DNA from: Candidatus Gastranaerophilales bacterium
GTDB taxonomy: Bacteria > Cyanobacteriota > Vampirovibrionia > Gastranaerophilales > Gastranaerophilaceae
Assembly (NCBI GenBank): GCA_944325665.1
Contig: CALVAY010000018.1
Coordinates: 1 to 34,973, forward strand
Reading direction: 5' to 3'
Length of the DNA: 34,973 nt
How positions within the stretch are numbered: the first letter of the stretch is position 1; the number at the start of each line of letters is the position of its first letter. The position numbers and the translations under genes were made by a program. The notes beneath the pieces are model-generated. The model did no database searches. It saw only the letters and a program-made list of their open reading frames with translations, and had not been told where the DNA came from. Shown here piece after piece: positions 1 through 7,879 of the stretch.

Positions 1-356
1 TTGCGAAGAAGTTTAGCAAGGCTTGTTTTCTTTTCAATTACCGAAAAAGTCATCATAACGTTACCGGTAAAAAGTTCAGCACCTGTTAGAACAACCATCA
101 TAAGACCTGTTGAGAACACCATCGCACCGATTAGCTTAGCTAAACCCCAGCTTACAGCTTCAGTTCCTGTCATAACGTTAAGAGAAACTTGAGCACCGAA
201 GGCAATCAATGCACCTGCTGCTATTGCAAGTACAAAAGTTTTTGATTTTCTAAAGTTAGCTTTTGCCGGCATAACGTTATCTGTAAGTTCATGTGCCACC
301 TTATTCGGCGTAAGACAGTCTTTTGTCTCTAAATCATTTAACATTTCTGTTGTCAT
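1..356 (-). CDS. Formate/nitrite transporter (FNT) family channel, 3' end cut by window edge
   Basis: The reverse strand reads from an ATG at 356-354, with an AAGGAGA ribosome site about 10 bases upstream, through 118 codons to the window edge without a stop. The protein has a short soluble N-terminus, a first membrane segment (about residues 33-52) and a second ending in GAELFTGN (about residues 100-107). GAELFTGN is the hallmark of FNT pentameric channels (FocA, NirC and relatives), which move formate, nitrite or hydrosulfide across the inner membrane. The C-terminal half of the usual ~280 residues is missing. It is divergent from the hydrogenase-like operon, which makes formate the likeliest substrate; that choice is inference. 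The family call is firm, the substrate is not. Confidence 0.85.
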   Translation of the reverse strand, partial: MTTEMLNDLETKDCLTPNKVAHELTDNVMPAKANFRKSKTFVLAIAAGALIAFGAQVSLNVMTGTEAVSWGLAKLIGAMVFSTGLMMVVLTGAELFTGNVMMTFSVIEKKTSLAKLLR

Positions 357-402
357 CTTTAATTTTTCTCCTTTAATTCCAAAATCCACATATCAACAAC
401 AC

Positions 403-421
403 CGCAAATGGTTTATTTGCG
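403..421. promoter_or_regulatory. Palindrome in the leader of the FNT gene
   Basis: Two perfect 7-base arms, CGCAAAT and ATTTGCG, are separated by GGTTT. The palindrome lies about 50 bases upstream of the FNT start codon, between it and the divergent operon. It could be an operator or an mRNA hairpin. I do not recognise a specific regulator. Confidence 0.35.
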
Positions 422-513
422 TTAGATACGGTGCATATATAAAATACGGCTCTGTATATAAAATCTTAAGTTGTTAATAATTCGATTAATTTTTTACGAA
501 AAAAATTTTAACT

Positions 514-541
514 CTTGAAATAAAAATTTCAAGCATTTTTT
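514..541. promoter_or_regulatory. Palindrome or hairpin just upstream of the hydrogenase-operon promoter
   Basis: Arms CTTGAAAT and ATTTCAAG flank a 4-base AAAA loop, followed by a T-rich run on the + strand. The ending resembles an intrinsic terminator, but no + strand gene precedes it. An operator about 20 bases upstream of the -35 box is at least as likely. Confidence 0.35.
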
Positions 542-559
542 TAATTGTAAAATTTACAC

Positions 560-588
560 TTGACAATTCATTTTGTTAGATTTATAAC
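560..588 (+). promoter_or_regulatory. Sigma-70-type promoter of the hydrogenase-like operon
   Basis: A perfect -35 box TTGACA (560-565) is followed by a 17-base spacer and a -10 box TATAAC (583-588, 5 of 6 matches). Transcription should start near 595. A TTG codon that could open the reading frame at 560 lies inside the -35 box, so translation must begin downstream, at 617 or 626. Confidence 0.8.
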
Positions 589-625
589 CAGCTTGTATTT
601 ACAGCCGAATTTTGGGATGGAAGTA

Positions 626-2602
626 ATGAACATATATTTTATCGGAATTATTTTATTGTTTTTAAGCGGATTTATATCAGCAATTTTTAGTCAAAAAAAC
701 AAATTAAAAGTTTTATCAACCCTTTTAGCCATATCGACGCTTTTTTGTTTAAAACCCGCCGTTATGGTTTTTTTAACGGGCGAAAAACTTTCTTATGCAC
801 TGAATTTTAACCCTATATTTGGTGAAATAAGCTTTAATATAGACTATTTAAGTGCATTTTTCATTGTTGTTATATCAATAATGAGTTTGCTTTCAATTAT
901 TTATTCTAACGGATACTTAAAACCATACATCGAAAAAGGTAAAAACGTTTCTTATCATACAATGTTTTTACCTGTTTTGATTGCATCAATGATGCTTGTG
1001 GTAACAACTTCAAACGCTCTTGCTTTTCTTATTTTCTGGGAAATTATGTCCTTGAGTTCATTTTTCCTTGTTATTTTTGAAAACGAGAAAAAAGAAGTAC
1101 TGCAAGCGGGTATTAAATACCTTGTATTTATGCACATCTCGGTATTATTTATAATAATAGCTTTTGCAATTGCTTCAATTAATGCTTCAAGTTATGACTT
1201 TGCAGCATTTGTACAGGTCTTAAAAAATAACTCTCAGCTTGCAAATACGGTATTTTTACTTGCCTTTATCGGCTTTGGTACAAAAGCAGGTTTTGTACCT
1301 TTCCACAACTGGCTGCCTGAAGCTCACCCCTGTGCACCGAGCCACGTTAGTGCGGTTATGTCAGGCGTTATGATTAAAACAGGTATATACGGGATTTTAA
1401 GAATTTTATCCATGGTGGAAGAGCCGACAAAATTCGCTTCGTTCCTTGTTTTAACAATAGGCGTAATAAGTGCGCTATACGGTATTTTATACGCCATTGG
1501 TCAAAATGACTTTAAAAAGATGTTGGCTTATTCATCTATTGAAAACATCGGTATCATAGGTATAGGCATAGGCATTGGCATGCTTGGTTTAACTTATAAT
1601 ATGGAAATTCTTTCTATATTAGGTTTTTGCGGTGCAATTTTGCACATTTTAAACCACTCTATATTTAAAGAGTTAATGTTCTTAGCAGCAGGAAGCGTTT
1701 ATGTAAAAACTCATACAAGAGATATGGAAGTTTTAGGCGGTTTGGCAAAAGTAATGCCAAAGACAGCGGCACTATTTTTAACAGGCTCTGTTGCAATATG
1801 CGCTCTGCCTCCTTTTAACGGCTTTATCAGCGAGTTTTTAATATATTTTGCAATGGTGCAGGGGCTAAAAATAAATGACTTCTTTGGTCTTGTAGCAATA
1901 CTTTTATCAATCTCCGCTCTTGCTCTTGTAGGTACAATGGCTATTTTATGCTTCACAAAAGCATACAGTATAATTTTTCTTGGCATGCCAAGAAGTGAAA
2001 TAGTAGAGAAAATTAACAGCGATAATACAAAAGTTATGACTCTACCGATGGGCATTTTAGCGGGTTTTGCACTTTTAATTGGTCTATTCCCGCAATATGC
2101 ATTTAAGTTTGTGCTAAACCCTGCAAGCATAATTTTAAGCCACAATCTTGAACTTAATTCGCAAATATTTGAAATTATGCAAACAATTTCAATTTGCTTC
2201 TTGGGCTTTATTTTATTCACCTTGCTTTTACTTTTTATCAAAGCAAAGTTAAACAAAAATGTCCAAAGCTACACAACTTGGGGCTGTGGCTATGACAGAG
2301 CGAATAATTTTATGCAATACAGTGCCTCATCTTATGTAAGTCCGTTTTTGTCAATGTTAAAACCTTTATTTAAAAAAGTTTTTGATATTGAAAAACCAAA
2401 ACAACTTTTCCCTAAAAAAGCACACTTTAGCTTACATATAGATGACATTGAAGAAGCTTACGTTATTAATCCGCTTGTTAAATTTGACGAATGGTTCTTA
2501 TCAAAATTTGAAAAAATGCAAAGCGGAAACATTCAAAGCTATATTAAATACGGATTAATATTCTTGGTTGTAATTATAATTGGAAGTTTATTTATAGGAT
2601 AA
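626..2602 (+). CDS. hyfB: HyfB/NuoL-like proton-translocating membrane subunit of the hydrogenase-related complex
   Basis: An antiporter-like integral membrane subunit (about 658 residues, some 14-16 helices) of the NuoL/MrpD family, closest in type to HycC/HyfB of formate hydrogenlyase. Conserved features include the membrane Glu in WEIMSLSSF, the Lys in GFGTKAGFVPFHNWLPEAHP and a second Lys in VMIKTGIYG, which in the family form the ion channel. The reading frame extends back to a TTG at 560, but that codon lies in the promoter. ATG 626, with GGGATGG upstream and a hydrophobic start, is preferred; ATG 617 is possible. First gene of the operon, with the next gene 4 bases on. The long hydrophilic stretch near the C-terminus followed by a last helix is normal for HyfB-type proteins. 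Confidence 0.88.
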   Translation: MNIYFIGIILLFLSGFISAIFSQKNKLKVLSTLLAISTLFCLKPAVMVFLTGEKLSYALNFNPIFGEISFNIDYLSAFFIVVISIMSLLSIIYSNGYLKPYIEKGKNVSYHTMFLPVLIASMMLVVTTSNALAFLIFWEIMSLSSFFLVIFENEKKEVLQAGIKYLVFMHISVLFIIIAFAIASINASSYDFAAFVQVLKNNSQLANTVFLLAFIGFGTKAGFVPFHNWLPEAHPCAPSHVSAVMSGVMIKTGIYGILRILSMVEEPTKFASFLVLTIGVISALYGILYAIGQNDFKKMLAYSSIENIGIIGIGIGIGMLGLTYNMEILSILGFCGAILHILNHSIFKELMFLAAGSVYVKTHTRDMEVLGGLAKVMPKTAALFLTGSVAICALPPFNGFISEFLIYFAMVQGLKINDFFGLVAILLSISALALVGTMAILCFTKAYSIIFLGMPRSEIVEKINSDNTKVMTLPMGILAGFALLIGLFPQYAFKFVLNPASIILSHNLELNSQIFEIMQTISICFLGFILFTLLLLFIKAKLNKNVQSYTTWGCGYDRANNFMQYSASSYVSPFLSMLKPLFKKVFDIEKPKQLFPKKAHFSLHIDDIEEAYVINPLVKFDEWFLSKFEKMQSGNIQSYIKYGLIFLVVIIIGSLFIG

Positions 2603-2606
2603 GAAA

Positions 2607-3521
2607 ATGGAAATTATATTAAATTTACTGGTTATATTATTTGTCCCCTTTCTAATGATTGGGGTAATAAGAAAAACAAAAGCCTTCTGGGGCGGAAGGT
2701 ACGGTGCAAGCATATTTCAGCCTTTATATGATTTTGTAAAGCTAATCAAAAAGGATTATGTGATAAGCAAAACAACTACAAAAGTTTTCAGGCTGACACC
2801 TGTCATTATGCTCTCATCAATACTTTTTAGTTCGCTTTTTGTACCGATGATAGGTTCAAAAACAATAATAAACATCCCTTGCGGCTTTTTGATTTTCGCT
2901 TATATTTTAGGCTTTTCAAAGTTCTTCTCACTAATTAGTGCAATGGACACGGGAAGCAGTTTTGAAGGTATGGGAGCATCTCGTGAAGCTTGCTTTACAA
3001 CAATAGTAGAGCCTGCGTTCTTTATGCTTTTGGCTTCAATTATGGCTTTAACCGGAAATTATACGTTTGACTCATTAACCAAAATTATTGAATTTTCAGG
3101 CAGTTACGGGGTTTTAATCTGCATTTTTGCAATTTTGGTTTTATTCATAATGATTTTAACCGAAGGCTCAAGAGTTCCTGTTGATGACCCCGCTACGCAC
3201 TTAGAACTTACAATGATTCACGAAGTTATGATTTTAGACAACTCTGCAAGCGATTTGGCACTTATAAGCTGGTCGGTTGCAATTAAGATGATGCTTTTAT
3301 CTTCACTTATCGGCGCAATTATCATACCGCAAGATTTAAGCTTAGGTTTATCGACTTTATTATATCTTTTATTAATGTTTATAATTTCAATTGTTATAGG
3401 AACGGTTGAAAGTGCAATGGCAAGAATAAGAATGTCGCACGTTTTTGAATTTGTATTCATTATGAGTTCACTTGCTTTAATTGTCTTGTCCTTGGTTGTT
3501 GCAAGGATGTTTGGGGGTTAG
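2607..3521 (+). CDS. hyfC: HyfC/HycD (NuoH-like) membrane subunit
   Basis: A 304-residue membrane protein of the NuoH/HycD/HyfC family, which anchors the soluble redox arm and forms the entry of the ion path. Visible marks are the FQPLYDFVKLIKKD segment (about residues 37-50), GSSFEGMGASREA (about 116-128) and the acidic loop EGSRVPVDDPATHLELTMIHE (about 185-205), which carries the conserved Glu/Asp residues of the subunit. About eight membrane helices. It starts 4 bases after the HyfB stop and is followed 3 bases later by the HyfE gene. The assignment is secure; the physiological partner is uncertain because the large subunit is atypical. Confidence 0.9.
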   Translation: MEIILNLLVILFVPFLMIGVIRKTKAFWGGRYGASIFQPLYDFVKLIKKDYVISKTTTKVFRLTPVIMLSSILFSSLFVPMIGSKTIINIPCGFLIFAYILGFSKFFSLISAMDTGSSFEGMGASREACFTTIVEPAFFMLLASIMALTGNYTFDSLTKIIEFSGSYGVLICIFAILVLFIMILTEGSRVPVDDPATHLELTMIHEVMILDNSASDLALISWSVAIKMMLLSSLIGAIIIPQDLSLGLSTLLYLLLMFIISIVIGTVESAMARIRMSHVFEFVFIMSSLALIVLSLVVARMFGG

Positions 3522-3524
3522 AAA

Positions 3525-4178
3525 ATGGAAAACGGCTTTATAATATTATTTGGTCTTACAATGTTATATTTAGCTGCAACCAGCAGAATTGTTTCGCACA
3601 TCAGACTGGTCGCACTTCAAGGGATTTTGTTGTTCTTGATTTGTGCTTGCAATTTTGAACATCAAAATGCACTTAATATAGCGTTTTTAACGGTTGAAAC
3701 ACTAATTGTAAAATCAATTGTAATTCCTTGGTTTTTATTTAAAGTATTTAAAAGAGCAAAAGCAAACAGGGATGTAAGTGCTAATATTCCACACTTCTAT
3801 TCTCTTGTTGTAGCAAGTATAATCTTAATTTTAGGCTTTTTGATACCTAACTATTATAACGCTTCGGACACAATGAAAATGATTTCGCCAATTTATTTTG
3901 GTGTTTCAATTTCAACAATAATAATAAGCTTGTGGTTAATTACGATTAAACACAAAATCATCTCTAACGTAATTGAATTTATTACAATGGAAAACGGTAT
4001 TTTTCTTCTTTCCTTATCCGTTGCAAAAGAAATGCCTGTTTTAGTTAATTTAGGGGTGCTTTTGGATGTATTTATCGCAATTTACATCTTAGGTTTGTTT
4101 ATTAACGAAATTAACAGAGAATTTAAAGACTTAGAAGTTTCAAATTTATCGGATTTGAGGGACGACAATAATGATTAA
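3525..4178 (+). CDS. hyfE: HyfE-like membrane subunit
   Basis: A 217-residue polytopic protein with about seven helices and a short charged C-terminal tail. Sequence character and position between HyfC- and HyfF-like genes match hydrogenase-4 component E, a subunit related to the N-terminal part of HycC together with NuoK-like helices. A conserved-looking Glu lies in the segment VETLIVKS. It overlaps the next gene by 8 bases, indicating translational coupling. The family call relies partly on gene order, because HyfE proteins are poorly conserved. Confidence 0.8.
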   Translation: MENGFIILFGLTMLYLAATSRIVSHIRLVALQGILLFLICACNFEHQNALNIAFLTVETLIVKSIVIPWFLFKVFKRAKANRDVSANIPHFYSLVVASIILILGFLIPNYYNASDTMKMISPIYFGVSISTIIISLWLITIKHKIISNVIEFITMENGIFLLSLSVAKEMPVLVNLGVLLDVFIAIYILGLFINEINREFKDLEVSNLSDLRDDNND

Positions 4179-5601
4179 TACAATTTTGATATTTCCAATT
4201 ATAGCCTGTATTTTAATGGGTCTAATAAAGAAAAAAGCTTTTGACTGTGCTATGGTAAACGTGTATGCGGTTTTGCACTTCGTTGCATCTTGCCTTCTTG
4301 CCTGCGGAATTGGCAAACTCGGCAATATACCTTACTTTACGGTAGATAATACGAATATTATTTTCCTTTTAGTGCTTTCATTGGTATTTTTAATGGTTGC
4401 CTTCTACAACAGCAACTACATAAGAAACTTAGAATATGAAGACAAAAAAATAGGCCATTATTCTTTTATGATAATGGTATTTGTTCTTGCTATGACAGGA
4501 ACGATATTATCCAGCAATTTAGGTATTGCTTGGATTTTTGTTGAAGCAACAACTCTATCAAGTGCTTATTTAATATACTTCAACAAAACAAAACACTCTA
4601 TCGAAGCGGCTTGGAAATATGTTTTCATCTGTTCAATCGGTATTGCACTTGCTTTTGTTGGTATAATCTTCTTAAATATCGCACAAGGAGATATTAACAC
4701 ACTTGATTTTGCTCAACTATACAAACACGCCAGCGCTTTTGACCCCTTCTGGTTAAAGCTTGCGTTTGTATTTATGTTATTCGGTTTCGGTACAAAAATG
4801 GGTCTTGCACCTGTACACTACTGGCTTCCTGACGCACACTCCGAAGCCCCCTCGCCAATATCAGCCCTTTTATCGGCTACACTTTTAAACTCTGCATTTT
4901 TAGTAATTATAAGGGTGTTTAAAGTTTTAGACATAGCACAATGCGACAAGTGGGCAAGAATAATGTTCATAATCGTCGGCTTTGTTTCGCTTTTTGTAAC
5001 GGCAGTTTTTGTATATCACATTAAAAACTACAAAAGAATGCTTGCTTACTCATCAATTGAGAATATGGGTATTTTGGCAATAGGTACAGGTCTTGGCGGA
5101 GCAGCACTTTATGCGGTTGTTTTACATTTAATCGGACACTCTCTTGCAAAAGCTTCGTTCTTCCTAACTTCAGGAAATGTTTTAGAATTATTTGAAACAA
5201 AAAGAATAAAATCTATTAACGGATTGATGAGCGCAGACAATAAAACAGCTTGGCTTTGGATTTTATCCTTCCTTGCAATTTGCGCTTTCCCGACATCAAT
5301 TTTATTTATAAGCGAATTTTTAATCATCAAAACAATGATTATGCAAGGTCATCTGCTCCTTTGCGCATTGTTTGTACTGCTTTTAACAATAGTTCTTTGG
5401 GGTATAGCAAAAGTTGTTATTAAAATGACTTTTGGCAAATTGAGCGAAGACAAAGAAGAAACGGTTAGAGCAAATAAGAAAAAATTCTCAATACTTATGT
5501 ATCTTCCTCAAGTTATAATGCTTTTATTGGTATTTGTTTTAGGAATTTACATACCGCCATTTTTAAACAGTATGATAATCTTAGCAACAGCAGGATTTTA
5601 G
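4171..5601 (+). CDS. hyfF: HyfF/NuoM-like second antiporter-like membrane subunit
   Basis: A 476-residue antiporter-like subunit of the proton-conducting transporter family. It has a membrane Glu in IFVEATTLSSAYLIYF, the Lys-containing GFGTKMGLAPVHYWLPDAHSEAPSP segment read in two parts, and YKRMLAYSSIENMG, which closely matches the equivalent part of the HyfB-like protein (FKKMLAYSSIENIG). Two such subunits imply at least two potential ion channels, as in hydrogenase-4, and differ from the single one of FHL-1. The start overlaps the HyfE stop; the large-subunit gene follows after 9 bases. Confidence 0.88.
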   Translation: MINTILIFPIIACILMGLIKKKAFDCAMVNVYAVLHFVASCLLACGIGKLGNIPYFTVDNTNIIFLLVLSLVFLMVAFYNSNYIRNLEYEDKKIGHYSFMIMVFVLAMTGTILSSNLGIAWIFVEATTLSSAYLIYFNKTKHSIEAAWKYVFICSIGIALAFVGIIFLNIAQGDINTLDFAQLYKHASAFDPFWLKLAFVFMLFGFGTKMGLAPVHYWLPDAHSEAPSPISALLSATLLNSAFLVIIRVFKVLDIAQCDKWARIMFIIVGFVSLFVTAVFVYHIKNYKRMLAYSSIENMGILAIGTGLGGAALYAVVLHLIGHSLAKASFFLTSGNVLELFETKRIKSINGLMSADNKTAWLWILSFLAICAFPTSILFISEFLIIKTMIMQGHLLLCALFVLLLTIVLWGIAKVVIKMTFGKLSEDKEETVRANKKKFSILMYLPQVIMLLLVFVLGIYIPPFLNSMIILATAGF

Positions 5602-5610
5602 AGGTTAAAT

Positions 5611-7074
5611 ATGAATTGGATTAAATTAAAAAATAACGGAAAAATCGATATAAACTCTATACCTACTCTAAAAATTGAGCAGTTAAGAGAGGAAATTATA
5701 AACCTTAACTTAAGACCCGTGGCTTTCTTTGGTAAAGACTGGGGAAACAACACAACAAAGCTTTTTGTTGTGTTGGCGGATGATAAAAATTCAGAGTTAA
5801 ATGTAAGCTCTGCTATTTTTAATCAGGATGAAAAATGCTATGAGAGCATAACTCAAGTGCTTCCTTCGTTTCATATTTTTGAAAGAGAATTTTATGAACA
5901 GTTTGGAATAAAACCCCTTAACCATCCTTGGTTAAAGCCCTTAAGAAAAAATCAAAAGGATTATAAATTCTTTGAAATGGAAGGGGAAGAAGTTCACCAA
6001 GTAGCAGTGGGTCCAATTCACGCAGGTGTAATTGAACCGGGGCATTTTAGATTTATGTGTAACGGTGAAACGGTTTATCACCTTGAAATTATGCTCGGAT
6101 ACCAGCACAGAGGTGTTGAAGATTTAATGATTAAACATCCTTCAAACAGGCTTGCAGAGTCAATTTGCGGAGATAGTGTAATAGCAAACAATCTGGCTTA
6201 TTCAAAAGTTATGGAAACACTTTGTGATTGCAAGGTAAGCAAAAGAGCCCAACTGATAAGGACTTTAGCCCTTGAGATGGAAAGAGCTGCAATTCACATC
6301 GGCGATTTAGGCGCAATATCTGGCGATATTGCATATCTTATGGGAGCCTCGGTCTTTGGTGCAACAAGAACTCTTGTAATCAACACTATGCTTGAATTTT
6401 CAGGTAGCCGTTTTGGAAGAGGCTTAATTGAATTGGGCGGTGTTAATTTTGATATAGATAACGAAAAAATAAAAAGAGCGCTTGAAACACTTACAAAGGT
6501 TGAAAAAGACGTTGACAGAATGGTAAAAACAATGCTTAAAAACACTTCCGTTATGTCAAGGCTAGAAAAAACAGGCGTTGTAAGCAAGGAAAAAGCAGAG
6601 CAAATCGGACTTGTCGGTATGGCAGCAAGAGCTTGCGGTTTAACCTTGGATTCTCGTTTTGACTTTCCTGACGAGTGCTACAAGTTCTTAGCTCTGCCAA
6701 GAAAAATGTTTAAAGGGAAAGGCGATGTTAACTCCAGATTTAAACTAAGACACCAAGAGGCAATGGAGTCTTTAGACATTTCAAAAAGAATACTTGAAAT
6801 GCTTAAAAATACCCTTAAAGAGGAAGTTAAAACAAATTGCGAATTAAATCTTCCTAAAGATACAATGGCAATTTCAATTGTCGAAGGCTGGAGAGGCGAA
6901 ATAGTCCACATTGCCTTAACTGATATGAACGGCACTTTGTCAAAATATAAAATTAAAGATCCGTCTTTCAACAACTGGTACGGACTTGCTCTTGCCGTAA
7001 GAAATAACGGGGTTTCAGACTTCCCGCTATGTAATAAAAGCTTTAACTTATCCTACTGCGGATGTGATTTATAA
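5611..7074 (+). CDS. hyfG: Fused 30-kDa/large subunit of group-4 hydrogenase-related complex, lacking canonical NiFe ligands
   Basis: 487 residues. The N-terminal NuoC-like domain (about 1-115) contains FEREFYEQFGI at 90-100. The NuoD/HycE-like domain follows (about 125-487), with the LGYQHRGVE motif near 162-170. Group-4 [NiFe] enzymes bind nickel with two CxxC pairs. Here the first site reads ESICGDSVIANN: Cys186 is kept, the second Cys is Ser189 and the usual His is Asn. The C-terminus ends SYCGCDL, a CxC (Cys483, Cys485) replacing DPCxxC. It has no tail for a maturation protease to remove. The protein fits the Ehr type, intermediate between complex I and hydrogenases, with three unexpected cysteines. 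The family is firm; hydrogenase activity is doubtful. Confidence 0.87.
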   Translation: MNWIKLKNNGKIDINSIPTLKIEQLREEIINLNLRPVAFFGKDWGNNTTKLFVVLADDKNSELNVSSAIFNQDEKCYESITQVLPSFHIFEREFYEQFGIKPLNHPWLKPLRKNQKDYKFFEMEGEEVHQVAVGPIHAGVIEPGHFRFMCNGETVYHLEIMLGYQHRGVEDLMIKHPSNRLAESICGDSVIANNLAYSKVMETLCDCKVSKRAQLIRTLALEMERAAIHIGDLGAISGDIAYLMGASVFGATRTLVINTMLEFSGSRFGRGLIELGGVNFDIDNEKIKRALETLTKVEKDVDRMVKTMLKNTSVMSRLEKTGVVSKEKAEQIGLVGMAARACGLTLDSRFDFPDECYKFLALPRKMFKGKGDVNSRFKLRHQEAMESLDISKRILEMLKNTLKEEVKTNCELNLPKDTMAISIVEGWRGEIVHIALTDMNGTLSKYKIKDPSFNNWYGLALAVRNNGVSDFPLCNKSFNLSYCGCDL

Positions 7075-7085
7075 GGAATAAAATT

Positions 7086-7844
7086 ATGTTTGATACACTA
7101 AAATCAAGAATATATCAAGGAAACCAATTTATAAAAGATATTAAAAATGCTCCTATGAGAGAACAATTCAGGGGGCTTCCAAAACTTTGCAATTCAAACT
7201 GCAACAACTGCAAAGACTGCTTGAATGTTTGCCCGACAGGCGCACTGAAGCTTAACCCTTTATCAATCGATATGGGCAAATGCACTTTCTGCGGTGCTTG
7301 TAAAAACGTATGCAAAACAGGTGCAATAGATTTTACAAACTTCTACAAATTATCAACCACAAAAAGAGAAAACTTGATAATAACTGAAGATATGACTCAG
7401 GAAGAATTCTCAAAAATCGCAATAGAAGTCAGAAAAGAAATTAAAAGAGTTTTTGGAAAATCTTTAAAGTTAAGACAAGTGTCGGCAGCAGGCTGTAATG
7501 GTTGCGAAATGGAGCTTAACGCTTGCTCTAACGTAAACTTTGATATGGGCAGATTTGGCATAGATTTTGTCGCCTCTCCTCGCCATGCTGATGGTCTTGT
7601 AATTACGGGGCCGATTTCAAAAAATATGGCATACGCTCTTGAAGATTGCTACAAATCAACACCTGACCCGAAAATCGTTGTCTTGTGCGGTGCTTGTGCA
7701 ATATCAGGCGGAGTTTTCCAACAAAGCAGCGAACTTAACAGAGAATTTTTGGAAAAATACCCGATAGACCTATATATTGCAGGTTGCCCGGTTCACCCGC
7801 TGACCTTTATAAACGGTATTTTAGGATTTATTCAAGGAAAGTGA
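7086..7844 (+). CDS. hyfI: Ferredoxin/NuoB-like fused small subunit (HyfH-HyfI fusion)
   Basis: 252 residues. The N-terminal third carries two [4Fe-4S] ferredoxin motifs: C39xxC42xxC45xxxCP and C66xxC69xxC72xxxC76. The C-terminal part (about 120-252) is the small subunit with the proximal cluster ligands C137xGC140, C204 in LCGACAISGG and C234 in AGCPVHP. In formate hydrogenlyase and hydrogenase-4 these are two proteins (HyfH and HyfI). No separate HyfH gene exists here, so the fusion completes the electron path to the large subunit. All twelve cluster cysteines are present, so the electron wire appears intact although the catalytic site is altered. Last gene of the operon, followed by a terminator hairpin. 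Confidence 0.88.
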   Translation: MFDTLKSRIYQGNQFIKDIKNAPMREQFRGLPKLCNSNCNNCKDCLNVCPTGALKLNPLSIDMGKCTFCGACKNVCKTGAIDFTNFYKLSTTKRENLIITEDMTQEEFSKIAIEVRKEIKRVFGKSLKLRQVSAAGCNGCEMELNACSNVNFDMGRFGIDFVASPRHADGLVITGPISKNMAYALEDCYKSTPDPKIVVLCGACAISGGVFQQSSELNREFLEKYPIDLYIAGCPVHPLTFINGILGFIQGK

Positions 7845-7849
7845 TTATT

Positions 7850-7875
7850 AAGGCTCATCAAACGATGAGCCTTTT
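7850..7875. terminator. Shared terminator between convergent operons
   Basis: A 10-base-pair stem (AAGGCTCATC / GATGAGCCTT) with the loop AAAC, followed by TT on the + strand. It sits in the 35-base gap between the small-subunit gene and the convergent sulfhydrylase gene, and could serve both. Confidence 0.75.
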
Positions 7876-7879
7876 AAAT

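Noticed and set aside
1-192. Open frame on the + strand at the left edge
   Set aside because: It is the complement of the FNT channel gene, whose minus-strand frame carries the GAELFTGN family signature and a good ribosome site.
560-625. TTG start for the HyfB-like protein at 560
   Set aside because: The codon is part of a near-consensus -35 box; transcription should begin about 35 bases later, so it cannot be translated from that promoter.
1711-2256. 181-codon minus-strand frame inside the HyfB-like gene
   Set aside because: It is antisense to a well-conserved membrane subunit; its lysine- and isoleucine-rich product shows no domain, and it has no ribosome site.
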